DNA of 64,000 nt from Halothiobacillus sp. Its GTDB lineage: Bacteria > Pseudomonadota > Gammaproteobacteria > Halothiobacillales > Halothiobacillaceae. The translations under genes were made by a program, and so were the position numbers. This document shows, in pieces, positions 7,826 to 18,638 of the stretch. The stretch spans positions 1 to 64,000 of the forward strand of contig NZ_JAQTTX010000002.1 of NCBI RefSeq assembly GCF_028710545.1. Direction: 5' to 3'. Below the pieces are notes generated by a model that had not been told where the DNA came from, did no database searches, and saw only the letters and a list, made by a program, of their open reading frames with translations. Every line of letters begins with the position of its first letter. The stretch's first letter is position 1.

Positions 7826-9301
7826 TTAATCGGCGTTGATAATCTGGCCTACCCGCACAATCTTCATGGCATTTGTGCCGCCCATTTGACCCATCAGATC
7901 ACCCTTGGTGATGATGACGACATCACCATCATCCAAACATTCCATCTGGGTGAGGGCTTCGATGGTCAGGCGATTCACTTCAGCGTGATCTGTCGATGAA
8001 TAGGGAAAATGTACCGCCTGAACACCACGGTACAAAGCCATGCGCCTTGCTGCGACTTCGTTCCGGGTGAATGCGTAGATCGGGATGTCGGTACTGACGC
8101 GGGACATCCACAGTGCGGTCGCGCCCGATTCTGTCAGCGCCACAAGGGCGGCAACGGACAAGTGGTTCGCCGTGTAGATGGCCGAGTAGGCGATGGCCTG
8201 ATCGATACGCTCAAAAGGAATATCCAGTGGGGGCTGTCCCCGTTTGGCTTCGATCTGGTACTCCGCCCGATGACAGATACGCGCCATGGTTTCCACCACG
8301 CGCACCGGGTGTTTACCCGCTGCCGTTTCGGCAGACAGCATGACCGCATCGGTGCCGTCCAGAACCGCGTTGGCCACATCGAAAACTTCTGCCCGGGTCG
8401 GGATCGGATTGCTGATCATGGTTTCCATCATCTGCGTGGCCGTGATCACAGGGCGGTTCATGTCACGCGCCATGCGGATGAATGCTTTCTGCACGGCAGG
8501 CAATTCGGCATCACCAATTTCCACGCCCAGGTCGCCACGCGCAATCATGATGGCGTCGGAGGCCTGGATGATGTCGCGGATACATTCGATCGCTTCGGCC
8601 CGCTCGATTTTCGCCACGATGTGCGCCGTGCATCCTGCTTCTTGCAGCAGGCGACGGGCCTCGTGGATATCATCACCGGAGCGGGGGAAGGAAACGGCAA
8701 TGTAGTCAACGCCAATGGCTGCCGCGGTTTTGATATCTTCACGATCCTTGTCTGTGATCGCGGGCGCAGACAAGCCACCCCCCTGGCGATTGATGCCCTT
8801 GTTGTTGGACAGCTCGCCGCCCACGATGACCTTGGTCTGGATTCTGTTGCCGGTAACGGCTTCAACCTGCAATACAATCCGGCCATCATCCAGAAGCAGG
8901 ATATCGCCGACTTTCGAGTCGGTGACCAGCGCCTTGTAGGTGATGCCTACGGCTGTTTCGTCGCCACTGTCGCGATCCAGATCAGCGTCCAGTGTGAAGC
9001 TCGCGCCATCGACCAGTTCGACCTTACCCGTCTTGAAGCGATCGATGCGAATTTTCGGCCCCTGCAAATCGCCGAGAATCGCGACAAACTTCCCTTGCGC
9101 GCTAGCCGCTGCCCGAACCATATCGGCACGGTGTTGGTGGTCGGCTGCCTTGCCGTGAGAGAAGTTCAGTCGAACAACATCGACACCGGCAGCGATGAGG
9201 TCGGCGATTACTTTCGGGTTGTCGCTGGCGGGCCCCAATGTGGCTACGATTTTCGTGCGTCGCTTGGTGGATAAATAACCGGGAGGGTTTAGGGCGTGCA
9301 T
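7826..9301 (-). CDS. pyk: Pyruvate kinase
   Basis: 491 aa, of normal length. It converts phosphoenolpyruvate and ADP to pyruvate and ATP. It begins with the typical RRTKIVATLGPAS and has NFSHG near 49, the active-site signature around 220-240 (KIERAEA) and MIARGDLGVE near 246-255, followed by QMMETMI. The C-terminal allosteric domain is complete. The ATG (9299-9301) has AAGGA upstream and lies 9 bp after the pgk stop, so the two are surely cotranscribed. Confidence 0.96.
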   Translation of the reverse strand: MHALNPPGYLSTKRRTKIVATLGPASDNPKVIADLIAAGVDVVRLNFSHGKAADHQHRADMVRAAASAQGKFVAILGDLQGPKIRIDRFKTGKVELVDGASFTLDADLDRDSGDETAVGITYKALVTDSKVGDILLLDDGRIVLQVEAVTGNRIQTKVIVGGELSNNKGINRQGGGLSAPAITDKDREDIKTAAAIGVDYIAVSFPRSGDDIHEARRLLQEAGCTAHIVAKIERAEAIECIRDIIQASDAIMIARGDLGVEIGDAELPAVQKAFIRMARDMNRPVITATQMMETMISNPIPTRAEVFDVANAVLDGTDAVMLSAETAAGKHPVRVVETMARICHRAEYQIEAKRGQPPLDIPFERIDQAIAYSAIYTANHLSVAALVALTESGATALWMSRVSTDIPIYAFTRNEVAARRMALYRGVQAVHFPYSSTDHAEVNRLTIEALTQMECLDDGDVVIITKGDLMGQMGGTNAMKIVRVGQIINAD

Positions 9302-9310
9302 GAAAAATCC

Positions 9311-10510
9311 TTAAGCGCTGGCGCGTTGTTCGAGAATGGCAACAGCGGGCAGCGTCTTGCCTTCGAGGTATTCGAGGAAAGCACCGCCCGCAGTCGAAAT
9401 GTAACTTACCTGATCATAAATATCATATTTCTGAATGGCCGCAATGGTGTCGCCGCCGCCAGCCAGGGTAAACGCCTTGGTCTTGGCAATGGCCATGGCA
9501 ATGGTCTTGGTGCCTTCGCCAAACTGGTCGTATTCGAATACGCCAACCGGGCCGTTCCACACCACGGTGCCCGCCTTCATGATGATATCTGCCAGTTCCT
9601 GAGCTGATTTCGGACCGATGTCGAAAATCATGTCGTCGTCAGATACGCCATCGACCGGCTTGAGTGTGGCCGGGGTGTTTTCGTTGCCGGGCAGGAATGG
9701 CAGCTCGGTGCCCACGACCACGTCGACGGCAACCGGGATTGAAGCGCCGCGCGCTTCCATTTTCTTCATCAGCATCTGAGCAGTAGGAACCAGATCATCT
9801 TCGCAGAGTGACTTGCCCACATTGTAACCGGCGGCCTTGATGAAGGTGTTGGCAATACCGCCACCGACAACCATCTGGTCGACCTTTTCGGACAGCGCTT
9901 CGAGTACGGTGAGTTTGGTGGAAACCTTGGAACCACCCACGATGGCAACCATCGGGCGGGCCGGGTTGGCCAGGGCCTTGTCCAGTGCTTCGAGTTCCTG
10001 AGCCAACAGAATGCCGGCACAGGCCACGGGGGCGAATTTGGCAATGCCATGGGTTGATGCTTCTGCGCGGTGGGCGGTGCCGAACGCATCCATGACGAAT
10101 ACGTCGCATAGGGCTGCGTATTTTTTGGCCGTTTCATCCAGGTTTTTCTTTTCGCCGACATTGAAGCGAACGTTTTCGAGCAGAACGACTTCACCGGCTG
10201 CCACGTCGAAACCGCCATTGACCCAATCTTTGATCAGGCGAACGGGTTTGCCGAGCTTGGCGCCCATATCTGTGGCCACGGGCGCCAGTGAGTTCTCTTC
10301 GGAATAAACGCCTTCTTCCGGGCGACCGAGATGAGAGGTGACCATGACTTTCGCACCCGCTTTGACGCAATGGGTGATCGTGGCCATCGAGGCGGCAATA
10401 CGGGCATCAGAGGTGACCTTCCCGTCCTTTACCGGCACGTTCAAATCAGCACGAATAAATACACGCTTGCCCGCCAGATCGAGGTCGGTCATACGGAGGA
10501 AGTTGGCCAT
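9311..10510 (-). CDS. pgk: Phosphoglycerate kinase
   Basis: 399 aa from the ATG at 10508-10510, which has AGGAG just upstream; an in-frame extension to 10567 lacks support. It catalyses 1,3-bisphosphoglycerate + ADP to 3-phosphoglycerate + ATP, run in reverse in CO2 fixation. Signature [13 protein letters not shown] at ~14-26, TSHLGRP near 61, the [11 protein letters not shown] hinge region and the nucleotide-binding GGGDTIAA near the C-terminus are all present. It lies between gap and pyk in the carbon-metabolism cluster. Confidence 0.96.
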   Translation of the reverse strand: MANFLRMTDLDLAGKRVFIRADLNVPVKDGKVTSDARIAASMATITHCVKAGAKVMVTSHLGRPEEGVYSEENSLAPVATDMGAKLGKPVRLIKDWVNGGFDVAAGEVVLLENVRFNVGEKKNLDETAKKYAALCDVFVMDAFGTAHRAEASTHGIAKFAPVACAGILLAQELEALDKALANPARPMVAIVGGSKVSTKLTVLEALSEKVDQMVVGGGIANTFIKAAGYNVGKSLCEDDLVPTAQMLMKKMEARGASIPVAVDVVVGTELPFLPGNENTPATLKPVDGVSDDDMIFDIGPKSAQELADIIMKAGTVVWNGPVGVFEYDQFGEGTKTIAMAIAKTKAFTLAGGGDTIAAIQKYDIYDQVSYISTAGGAFLEYLEGKTLPAVAILEQRASA

Positions 10511-10663
10511 GAGACACTCCTGAACATCAAAATAAAAAATGGTTTGGTTTGCGTGGTCGCAAAACAAACGATTTCAGTGAAAAACCTGCGCCCTGAATAG
10601 AGCACAGGTGATCAATCGACCAGCTCCGATGCCATTGGTTGGAACGGCACGGAGCGAGTCGGA

Positions 10664-11677
<1,014 letters not shown>

Positions 11678-11779
11678 CTAAGGTTTTGAAAATTATAATA
11701 TTTGTGCGAACTCATCCGAGTGATTCATCGCGCTGTTCCACAGGCAGGCAACGGTAAAGTGGCCTGCTGATCCGGTTGA

Positions 11780-13768
11780 TTACAGAACGGATTGTGCCGT
11801 GGCGACCACGTTGTCTACGGTGAAGCCAAAGAGCTTGAACAGATCACCCGCAGGCGCAGATTCACCGAAGGTGTCGATGCCGACAACCTTGCCATCCAGT
11901 CCGACATATTTGCCCCAGAAGCCGGTGACGCCCGCTTCAACAGCAACGCGCGCGCGAACGGCTGCTGGCAGAACCGATTCGCGGTAGGCCGGATCCTGAG
12001 CATCGAATACTTCGGTGCAGGGCATGGATACGACGCGAACCTTCTTGTCGGCGAGTTTTTCGGCTGCAGCCATTGCCAGGGCAACTTCAGAGCCGGTGGC
12101 GATCAGGATCAGATCCGGTGTGCCGGCACAATCGCGCAGGATGTAGCCACCACGAGCGATGTTGGCAATTTGTTCAGGCGTACGATTCTGATGCGCCAGA
12201 TTCTGACGAGAGAAAATCAGCGTGCTTGGCGAATCGCGGCGCATTACCGCAGCTTTCCAGGCGACGGCTGATTCAACCGCATCGCAAGGACGCCATGTGT
12301 TCATGCGCGGAATCATGCGCAGGGTGGCGATTTGCTCGACGGGTTGGTGTGTCGGGCCATCTTCACCCAGACCGATGGAGTCGTGGGTGTAGACAAAAAT
12401 GGAGCCGATCTTCATCAGCGCGGACATGCGCAGGGCGTTGCGCGCATATTCGGAGAACATGAGGAAGGTGGCGGCAAAGGGCACGAAGCCACCATGCAGC
12501 ACCATGCCGTTCATGATGGCCGACATACCGAATTCGCGGACGCCGTAGTGAATGTAGTTCGCGTCGGATTCGGTCGACGTCAGGGCGCGACAGCCTTTCC
12601 ATGTGGTGAGGTTCGATGGCGCGAGGTCGGCAGAGCCGCCAACCATTTCTGGCAGGATGGCTGCCATGGCGGTGATGGTGTTTTGTGATGCCTTGCGCGA
12701 GGCAATGGTTTCGCCCTTGGCAGCTACTTCTGCAATGAATGCATCCATTTTTGCGGCGAAGTCGGCCGGCAGGTCACCGGCCAGGCGGCGCTTGAGTTCA
12801 GCCGCTTCGGCAGGGTAGGCCTTGGCGTAGGCATTCATGGCGTCTTCCCAGGCGGATTCGTTGCGGATACCCGCTTCGGTCGCGTCCCAGCCGGCGTAGA
12901 TTTCCGGGGGAATCACGAACGGTTCGTGGTGCCAGCCCAGATTCTCGCGCGTTGCCTTGACTTCGGCTTCGCCCAGCGCGGCGCCGTGGCAATCGTGGGT
13001 GCCGCACAGGTTCGGCGCGCCAAAACCGATGACGGTCTTGGCGCAGATCAGGGTGGGCTTGTCGTTGACGGAGCGGGCTTCGCGGATGGCCGCGTCGATG
13101 GCATCGCTATCGTGACCGTCAACATTGCGTACAACGTGCCAGCCATAGGCTTCAAAACGAGCCGGTGTGTCGTCGGTGAACCAGCCTTCGACGTGACCAT
13201 CGATGGAGATGCCGTTGTCATCATAGAACGCGATCAGTTTGCCCAGACCCAGGGTGCCGGCCAGTGAGCAGGCTTCGTGAGAAATGCCTTCCATCATGCA
13301 ACCGTCGCCGAGGAAGCAGTAGGTGTAGTGATCGATGACGTTGTGGCCGGGTTTGTTGAACTGGCCTGCCAGCATTTTTTCTGCGATGGCGAAGCCAACG
13401 GCATTGCTGATGCCTTGACCCAGAGGACCGGTGGTGGTCTCGATGCCGGGGGTGTAACCGTATTCCGGGTGACCGGGCGTTTTGGAGTGCAGCTGACGGA
13501 AGTTCTTGATCTCTTCCATCGGCAGTTCGTAGCCGGTGAGGTGCAGCAACGAGTAGATCAGCATGGAGCCGTGGCCGTTGGACAGAACAAAGCGGTCACG
13601 ATTCGGCCACTTCGGGTTCTTGGGATTGTGCTTCAGATAGCCGTTCCACAATACCTCGGCAATATCAGCCATACCCATGGGCGCACCGGGGTGGCCTGAG
13701 TTCGCTTTTTGTACTGCGTCCATACTCAGGGCACGAATCGCATTGGCAAGCTCTCTACGCGTAGACAT
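11780..13768 (-). CDS. tkt: Transketolase
   Basis: 662 aa, standard length. This TPP enzyme transfers two-carbon units in the pentose phosphate and Calvin cycles. Visible are the N-terminal [28 protein letters not shown], the TPP motif [13 protein letters not shown] near 155, and the transketolase signature in the second domain ([14 protein letters not shown] near 465). ATG is preceded by CGGAGAGA. It is first of five cotranscribed or closely linked genes tkt-gap-pgk-pyk-fba, all serving triose/pentose phosphate metabolism. Confidence 0.96.
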   Translation of the reverse strand: MSTRRELANAIRALSMDAVQKANSGHPGAPMGMADIAEVLWNGYLKHNPKNPKWPNRDRFVLSNGHGSMLIYSLLHLTGYELPMEEIKNFRQLHSKTPGHPEYGYTPGIETTTGPLGQGISNAVGFAIAEKMLAGQFNKPGHNVIDHYTYCFLGDGCMMEGISHEACSLAGTLGLGKLIAFYDDNGISIDGHVEGWFTDDTPARFEAYGWHVVRNVDGHDSDAIDAAIREARSVNDKPTLICAKTVIGFGAPNLCGTHDCHGAALGEAEVKATRENLGWHHEPFVIPPEIYAGWDATEAGIRNESAWEDAMNAYAKAYPAEAAELKRRLAGDLPADFAAKMDAFIAEVAAKGETIASRKASQNTITAMAAILPEMVGGSADLAPSNLTTWKGCRALTSTESDANYIHYGVREFGMSAIMNGMVLHGGFVPFAATFLMFSEYARNALRMSALMKIGSIFVYTHDSIGLGEDGPTHQPVEQIATLRMIPRMNTWRPCDAVESAVAWKAAVMRRDSPSTLIFSRQNLAHQNRTPEQIANIARGGYILRDCAGTPDLILIATGSEVALAMAAAEKLADKKVRVVSMPCTEVFDAQDPAYRESVLPAAVRARVAVEAGVTGFWGKYVGLDGKVVGIDTFGESAPAGDLFKLFGFTVDNVVATAQSVL

Positions 13769-13872
13769 AAGTCTCTCCGTTCTTGAAGGTCAAAAGATAA
13801 ATGAAAACTGTGTGGTGAATGCGCCCGCTGTGATGGGATTTCTTGCGCGTTTCACGGCCAAAAACTTGCCAC

Positions 13873-13900
13873 ATGTTACCGTAATTGCTCCAGATGGCAA
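13873..13900 (-). promoter_or_regulatory. Candidate sigma-70 promoter for tkt
   Basis: On the minus strand TTGCCA (13895-13900) and TAACAT (13873-13878) are separated by 16 bp, about 105 bp before the tkt ATG. The -35 matches 5/6 and the -10 matches 4/6 of consensus. It was found by eye only. Confidence 0.4.
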
Positions 13901-13957
13901 CAAGGTGCGTCGTCGATATGGCTGCTCTTACGGTTGCCCGAATCGATGATCACCGCG

Positions 13958-14512
13958 CTACGGCGAGCGCCATTTGATCGAGCATCCGATCGAGGGTGTC
14001 TGTTCAGAGGGGCCGACGCCGGTTTCGGCGATCAGTTGCATGGCGTGGAATAGTTCCCGTGGAGCATCGGGCAGGGGGTGTCTGCCTGAAGCATCAAGGC
14101 GCCCTCGGAACTGCAACTTGAGGTCGGCGTTATAACCGAAGAAGTCGGGCGTGCACACGGCACCATACGCGCGGGCGGCCTCTTGTGTTTCGTCGTACAG
14201 ATAAGGGAAGCCGAAATCATATTCCCGCGCCAGTCGTCGCATGTGTTCCGGGCTGTCCTCGGGGTAATCCGCTATGTCGTTCGACATGATGGCGACGGCT
14301 TGGATGCCCAGGGTTTTGAGTTCAGCCGTGTCCCGTACGATTTTCGGGAGAATGGCTTGCACGTACGGACAATGGTTGCAGATGAACATCACGAGCAGCC
14401 CGCGCGGTCCGCGGCAATCTTCCAGTGTCCATGGGCGGCCTTCGGTATCGGGGAGTTTGAAATCGATAGCGGGCCGATTAAATTCACCTATGGGGGTTGT
14501 TGTACTAACCAT
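13958..14512 (-). CDS. Thioredoxin-like (AhpC/TSA-type) redox protein
   Basis: 184 aa starting at the ATG 14510-14512, chosen because GAGGG lies 8 bases upstream; an ATG five codons earlier overlaps that site. A thioredoxin fold with an active-site CNHC in FICNHCPYVQAI near residue 50 and the cis-Pro region CTPDFFGY near 122. The family is the cytosolic thioredoxin/redoxin proteins related to AhpC and TlpA; the substrate is unknown. No signal peptide is seen. It stands alone, with tkt downstream on the same strand and the PhnD-like gene divergent. Confidence 0.8.
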   Translation of the reverse strand: MVSTTTPIGEFNRPAIDFKLPDTEGRPWTLEDCRGPRGLLVMFICNHCPYVQAILPKIVRDTAELKTLGIQAVAIMSNDIADYPEDSPEHMRRLAREYDFGFPYLYDETQEAARAYGAVCTPDFFGYNADLKLQFRGRLDASGRHPLPDAPRELFHAMQLIAETGVGPSEQTPSIGCSIKWRSP

Positions 14513-14677
14513 TGGACAATCCCTCATTTTTGCATTTTAGTGACAGACCTTCCGTCACCCGGCAGTTTGCCAATGCCAAGATTTGGGGGTCGTGTTCAGT
14601 CTGACGGTGAGCCTATCACAAGGCTGGCGCAACATGTCGCTGACCATGCAGGGCATAGGATGACGCGTCGATATTAT

Positions 14678-14851
14678 GGGAACCTCGAAAACCCCCTTCC
14701 TTGGGGGTTTTCGAGGGCGTTCGTTGCGGGAAACCCGCAACGAACTTGCGCTATTTCAATCGCTTACGCGGGCTTACGCCAGCTTCGCGTTATTGCGCGG
14801 CACCACATCCCTGTGGTGCACGGGCACCTCGAAAGGTTTTTCAAGGTGCCC
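14678..14851. repeat. 174-bp multi-hairpin MITE-like element with TTAT duplication
   Basis: The ends are GGGAACCTCGAAAACCCCC (left) and the complement of GGGCACCTTGAAAAACC (right). Both are flanked by TTAT (14674-14677 and 14852-14855). Inside are tandem hairpins: CCTCGAAAACCCCC (14683-14696 with 14703-14716), GTTCGTTGCGGG (14719-14730 with 14734-14745) and GCACCACA (14800-14807 with 14812-14819). A segment GCGGGCTTACGCCAGCTTCG also occurs with small changes in the elements near 32.8 and 44.8 kb. It lies in the divergent region 14513-14919 between the thioredoxin-like and PhnD-like genes; no gene is seen there. Confidence 0.7.
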
Positions 14852-14919
14852 TTATAAGAATCCGGTTGCGGCTTCTGTCGGAGAAGACGTGTATCCCGGT
14901 GATCAAAGGAGTCTGATGT

Positions 14920-15777
14920 ATGCGTTTGCTTGATATTTCTTCTTTTTTACGGTTCAAGCGGGAAGGTCGGATGCGGTGGCTCGGTCGCCGTTTCGGTGTT
15001 TTTGCTGCCATGTTGCTGTGTTCGGTGATGAGTCTTTCGGCGCAGGCCGCCGCGCTCAAGTTCGCCATTCCGCCTTTCCTGCCCAAGGCCGAGCTCGAAA
15101 AGTCGTTCGGCCCTCTGGTTCAGAAATTGAGAGAGATGACCGGCACGACCATCGAGATGGAAGTGTTCCCGAATTATTTGGCTTTCTGGCAGGAAACCCG
15201 AACGGGTTCGCCCTTCGATATCGCGCTCGACGCCGCGCCGACAACCGATTTTCGCGTACAGCGCCAGCATTGGCACGTTATCGCAAAACTCAGCGGTACT
15301 GTTACGCAGTCCTTGGTGACCGGGCCAAATGATGCCGTGCTCGATCCCTCCGAGCTGATCAACAAGAAAATCGCCGTGCAGCCTTCGCCTTCCGTCAGTG
15401 CATTGACGCTTTATCAGTTGTTCCCGAACCCCGTTCAGCAACCTCAACTTGTATTTGTAGATTCCAATCGGGCGGCAGCGGATGCGGTCAAAGCGGGGAC
15501 AGTGGCCGCTGCGGTCATTCCAACACCGATTGCGGCGGGCTATCCTTCTCTCAATGTGGTGACGACAACCGCGCCTCTGCCATTTCTTGCTGTCAGTGTG
15601 AGCCCGAGTGTATCGCCAGAGCTTGCCAAATCCCTGCAGTCTGCACTGATCAGGCTGAGTGAGACCCCGGAGGGCGAGGCTTTGCTCAAGCAATCGCAGT
15701 TGCGCGCCTTTACCAAGGCCACCGACCGTGATTACGCCGGGCAGGAAAAACTGCTCGAAGGCACCTTCGGTTATTGA
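14920..15777 (+). CDS. PhnD-like periplasmic substrate-binding protein (orphan)
   Basis: 285 aa, ATG after AAAGGAGTCTG. A signal peptide follows a basic N-terminus (hydrophobic core ~26-42, likely cleavage after AQA near 44-46). The mature part is a type II periplasmic binding protein of the phosphate/phosphite/phosphonate (PhnD) superfamily: an opening beta strand LKFAIPPFLPKAELEKSFGPLV, then FPNYLAFWQET, then a hinge with DPSELINKKIAVQPSPSV. No permease or ATPase gene is near, so it may feed a distant transporter or act as a sensor. A start at residue 17 (14968) is possible. The ligand is unknown. Confidence 0.75.
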   Translation: MRLLDISSFLRFKREGRMRWLGRRFGVFAAMLLCSVMSLSAQAAALKFAIPPFLPKAELEKSFGPLVQKLREMTGTTIEMEVFPNYLAFWQETRTGSPFDIALDAAPTTDFRVQRQHWHVIAKLSGTVTQSLVTGPNDAVLDPSELINKKIAVQPSPSVSALTLYQLFPNPVQQPQLVFVDSNRAAADAVKAGTVAAAVIPTPIAAGYPSLNVVTTTAPLPFLAVSVSPSVSPELAKSLQSALIRLSETPEGEALLKQSQLRAFTKATDRDYAGQEKLLEGTFGY

Positions 15778-15905
15778 GCGCGACGTTTTCGCCTTGGGTC
15801 GGATCAGTGCCTGAGGCGTGCCGAGGTCGCTCAGTCACTCGATGAGCTGCTAGAATCAGCGGCTGATTCATATTTCCCGATCTATTGAACCCAAGGATTT
15901 TGTCC

Positions 15906-17078
15906 ATGACCGCCCATCGCGAGCCTGTTCATCTTTTTACTTCCGAATCCGTGGCTGAAGGCCACCCAGACAAGATTGCCGACCAGATTTCCGATGCGGT
16001 TCTGGATGCAATTCTCCGTCAGGATCCGCGCGCGCGCGTGGCTTGCGAAACCTTGGTGAAAACTGGTTTTGTCGTACTGGCGGGCGAGGTGACCACCTCC
16101 GCCTGGGTGGATCTGGATGAGCTGGTACGCAAGGTTATCGTGGATATCGGCTACGACAGCTCCGATCTGGGATTCGATGGCAACACCTGTGGGGTTCTGA
16201 ATGCGATCGGCAAACAGTCTTCAGATATCGCACAGGGTGTGGATCGCATGGTGGACGAAGAGCAGGGTGCCGGTGATCAGGGTCTGATGTTCGGTTACGC
16301 CACCAACGAAACCGATGTGCTCATGCCCGCGCCCATCACCTATGCGCATCGATTGGTGCAGCGTCAGGCCGAGGTGCGCAAATCGCATACCTTGCCCTGG
16401 TTGCGCCCGGATGCGAAATCGCAGGTGACGTTTCGTTATCAGAAAGGCAAACCGGTCGGGATCGACGCGGTTGTGCTTTCGACGCAGCATGGTCCGGAAG
16501 TGAGTCAGAAGGATTTGCGCGAAGCGGTGATGGAGTTGATCATCAAGCCGACACTGCCGGCGGCGTGGTTGGATGAGAAAACCAAGTATCACATCAACCC
16601 GACCGGTAACTTTGTGATTGGCGGGCCGGTTGGGGACTGCGGTCTGACCGGTCGGAAGATCATTGTCGATACCTATGGCGGTATGGCGCGGCATGGCGGC
16701 GGGGCGTTCTCCGGCAAGGATCCCTCCAAGGTGGATCGTTCTGCCGCCTATGCGGGTCGTTATGTGGCGAAGAACATCGTGGCGGCGGGCCTTGCCGACC
16801 GCTGCGAAATCCAGGTTTCCTATGCCATCGGCGTGGCGGAACCCACCTCGATCAGTATCGATACCTTCGGCACAGGCAAGATTTCCGATCATCGGATCAC
16901 CGAACTGGTGCGCACGCATTTTGATCTGCGCCCGTATGGCATCGTCCGTATGCTCGATCTCATTCGGCCGATTTACCAGAAAACCGCGGCCTATGGTCAC
17001 TTTGGCCGGGAAGACGACGACTTCACCTGGGAAAAAACAGACAAGGCGGATGCACTGCGGGCAGACGCCGGGCTATAA
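15906..17078 (+). CDS. metK: S-adenosylmethionine synthase
   Basis: 390 aa from the ATG at 15906 (AAGGA upstream; an in-frame TTG at 15885 is less likely). It makes SAM from methionine and ATP. Visible are [21 protein letters not shown] at the N-terminus, the hexapeptide-like DQGLMFGYA near 120 and the P-loop-like [19 protein letters not shown] near 260-278. It is followed by the SAH riboswitch and ahcY; the TATAAT promoter box of the riboswitch overlaps the metK stop codon. The TAGAAT at 15851-15856 is a possible -10 for metK, with no convincing -35. Confidence 0.96.
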   Translation: MTAHREPVHLFTSESVAEGHPDKIADQISDAVLDAILRQDPRARVACETLVKTGFVVLAGEVTTSAWVDLDELVRKVIVDIGYDSSDLGFDGNTCGVLNAIGKQSSDIAQGVDRMVDEEQGAGDQGLMFGYATNETDVLMPAPITYAHRLVQRQAEVRKSHTLPWLRPDAKSQVTFRYQKGKPVGIDAVVLSTQHGPEVSQKDLREAVMELIIKPTLPAAWLDEKTKYHINPTGNFVIGGPVGDCGLTGRKIIVDTYGGMARHGGGAFSGKDPSKVDRSAAYAGRYVAKNIVAAGLADRCEIQVSYAIGVAEPTSISIDTFGTGKISDHRITELVRTHFDLRPYGIVRMLDLIRPIYQKTAAYGHFGREDDDFTWEKTDKADALRADAGL

Positions 17079-17079
17079 T
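17074..17079 (+). promoter_or_regulatory. -10 box of the ahcY/riboswitch promoter inside the metK end
   Basis: A perfect TATAAT covers the metK stop codon (TAA at 17076-17078), placing a transcript start near 17086, just before the riboswitch. The -35 region is weak (TGCACT at 17051-17056). Confidence 0.55.
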
Positions 17080-17091
17080 CTGCCCGACCGG

Positions 17092-17160
17092 TTCCTCAAG
17101 GAGCGCTGCAACCCCATCCGGGGTGAGGCTTGAGGCATTGGCTTTCATTCAACGGCGCTC
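17092..17160 (+). ncRNA. S-adenosylhomocysteine (SAH) riboswitch
   Basis: The conserved blocks of the class are present in order: CAAGGAGCGCTGCAAC, then a P2 hairpin ACCCC/GGGGT, GAGGCTTGAGG, and TTCAACGGCGCTC at the 3' end. P1 pairs CCTCAAG (17094-17100) with CTTGAGG (17129-17135); GAGCGC (17101-17106) pairs with GCGCTC (17155-17160) as the pseudoknot. Known members bind SAH and raise expression of the SAH hydrolase gene, here ahcY 48 bp downstream. A terminator-like hairpin follows immediately. Confidence 0.92.
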
Positions 17161-17162
17161 TG

Positions 17163-17189
17163 AAACCTGCACATTCCGGCAGGTTTTTT
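17163..17189 (+). terminator. Terminator-like hairpin after the SAH riboswitch (expression platform)
   Basis: AAACCTGC (17163-17170) pairs with GCAGGTTT (17179-17186) and is followed by U residues. It begins three bases after the aptamer, so ligand binding could affect its formation or readthrough into ahcY. It does not obviously overlap the pseudoknot strand, so the switching mechanism is uncertain. Confidence 0.65.
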
Positions 17190-17208
17190 GTTGAACTGAG
17201 GAAACATC

Positions 17209-18621
17209 ATGCAAAACCCAAATGCGTTCAAAACGGCCGTCGATTACAAAGTGGCTGATATCTCCCTGGCCGATTACGGCCGTCGTGAGTTACGGATTGC
17301 CGAGCGGGAAATGCCTGCCCTGATGGCGATCCGGGACAAGTATCGCGTGGCCCAGCCCTTGGCCGGTGCGCGCATTGTCGGCAGCCTGCACATGACGGTG
17401 CAAACCGCCGTTCTGATCGAAACCCTGGTTGATTTGGGCGCATCGGTGCGCTGGTCTTCATGCAATATTTTTTCCACCCAGGATCACGCTGCCGCTGCGA
17501 TTGCAGCCGCCGGTATCCCGGTGTTCGCCTGGAAAGGGGAAACCGAGGAGGAATACTGGTGGTGCATCGAACAAACGATCACCGGCCCCGATGGCTGGAA
17601 GCCCAACCTCATTCTGGATGACGGTGGCGATCTGACCGGTCTGATCCACGAGAAACATCCCGAGTTGCTGGCGGGTATCCATGGCGTTTCGGAAGAAACC
17701 ACAACGGGCGTGCACCGCCTGCACGACATGCTGAAGGCCGGCACGCTGAAAATTCCGGCGGTCAACGTCAATGACTCCGTGACCAAGAGCAAGAACGACA
17801 ACAAGTACGGTTGCCGCCATTCCCTGAATGACGCGATCAAGCGGGCAACAGACCATCTGCTTTCCGGCAAGCAGGCGCTGGTCATCGGTTATGGCGATGT
17901 TGGTAAGGGCTCGGCCGCTTCACTGCGTCAGGAAGGCATGATCGTCAAAGTCTCGGAGATCGACCCGATCTGCGCCATGCAGGCCTGTATGGACGGTTAC
18001 GAGGTCGTCTCACCTTACCTCAACGGCCACAATGACGGCAGCGATACCTGTGTCGACAAACAGTTGCTCGGCAAAATCGACCTGATCGTCACGACAACCG
18101 GTAACGTGAATGTCTGCGATGCGCCGATGCTCAAGGCCTTGAAGAATGGCGCCGTGGTCAGCAACATCGGCCACTTCGATAACGAAATCGACACCGCCTA
18201 CATGCGCAAGAACTGGGTATGGGAAGAGATCAAGCCGCAGGTTCACAAGGTCTATCGTGACACGGCACCGGGAGCGGAACCGAATCTGGATTCGGATAAC
18301 TATCTGATTCTGCTCTCCGAAGGGCGTCTGGTGAACCTGGGTAACGCGACGGGGCACCCCAGCCGCATCATGGATGGTTCGTTTGCCAATCAGGTATTGG
18401 CGCAACTGCATTTGTTCGCCAACAAGTTTGCCGACCAGCCCGAGGCGCGCAAAGCCGAACTGTTGCGGGTTGAAGTGCTGCCCAAGGCGCTGGATGAAGA
18501 AGTGGCGCGTTATATGGTGGCCGGTTTCGGCGGCGTGCTGACGAAGATGACCGACAAACAGGCGGCCTACCTCGGTGTCGAGGTCAACGGACCCTACAAG
18601 CCTGATAGCTACCGCTACTGA
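17209..18621 (+). CDS. ahcY: S-adenosylhomocysteine hydrolase
   Basis: 470 aa. It splits SAH into adenosine and homocysteine, removing the product inhibitor of methyltransferases. Visible are [15 protein letters not shown] near 63, the [15 protein letters not shown] block near 85, the NAD-binding loop [13 protein letters not shown] near 226 and the typical C-terminus PYKPDSYRY. The length fits the bacterial form with the extra insert. Expression is predicted to be under the upstream SAH riboswitch. metF follows at once, so the operon handles both homocysteine release and the folate arm of remethylation. Confidence 0.97.
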   Translation: MQNPNAFKTAVDYKVADISLADYGRRELRIAEREMPALMAIRDKYRVAQPLAGARIVGSLHMTVQTAVLIETLVDLGASVRWSSCNIFSTQDHAAAAIAAAGIPVFAWKGETEEEYWWCIEQTITGPDGWKPNLILDDGGDLTGLIHEKHPELLAGIHGVSEETTTGVHRLHDMLKAGTLKIPAVNVNDSVTKSKNDNKYGCRHSLNDAIKRATDHLLSGKQALVIGYGDVGKGSAASLRQEGMIVKVSEIDPICAMQACMDGYEVVSPYLNGHNDGSDTCVDKQLLGKIDLIVTTTGNVNVCDAPMLKALKNGAVVSNIGHFDNEIDTAYMRKNWVWEEIKPQVHKVYRDTAPGAEPNLDSDNYLILLSEGRLVNLGNATGHPSRIMDGSFANQVLAQLHLFANKFADQPEARKAELLRVEVLPKALDEEVARYMVAGFGGVLTKMTDKQAAYLGVEVNGPYKPDSYRY

Positions 18622-18638
18622 TGGGCTCGGAGGCAATT

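Noticed and set aside
8009-9274. 421-codon open frame on the plus strand
   Set aside because: Antisense to pyk; His/Arg/Gly-rich shadow composition and no ribosome site.
14678-14851. CRISPR array, considered because of the regular hairpins
   Set aside because: The hairpins differ from one another and there are no equal-length unique spacers.
14183-14857. 224-codon plus-strand frame reaching into the hairpin element
   Set aside because: Antisense to the thioredoxin-like gene and then through repeat DNA; no recognisable domain.
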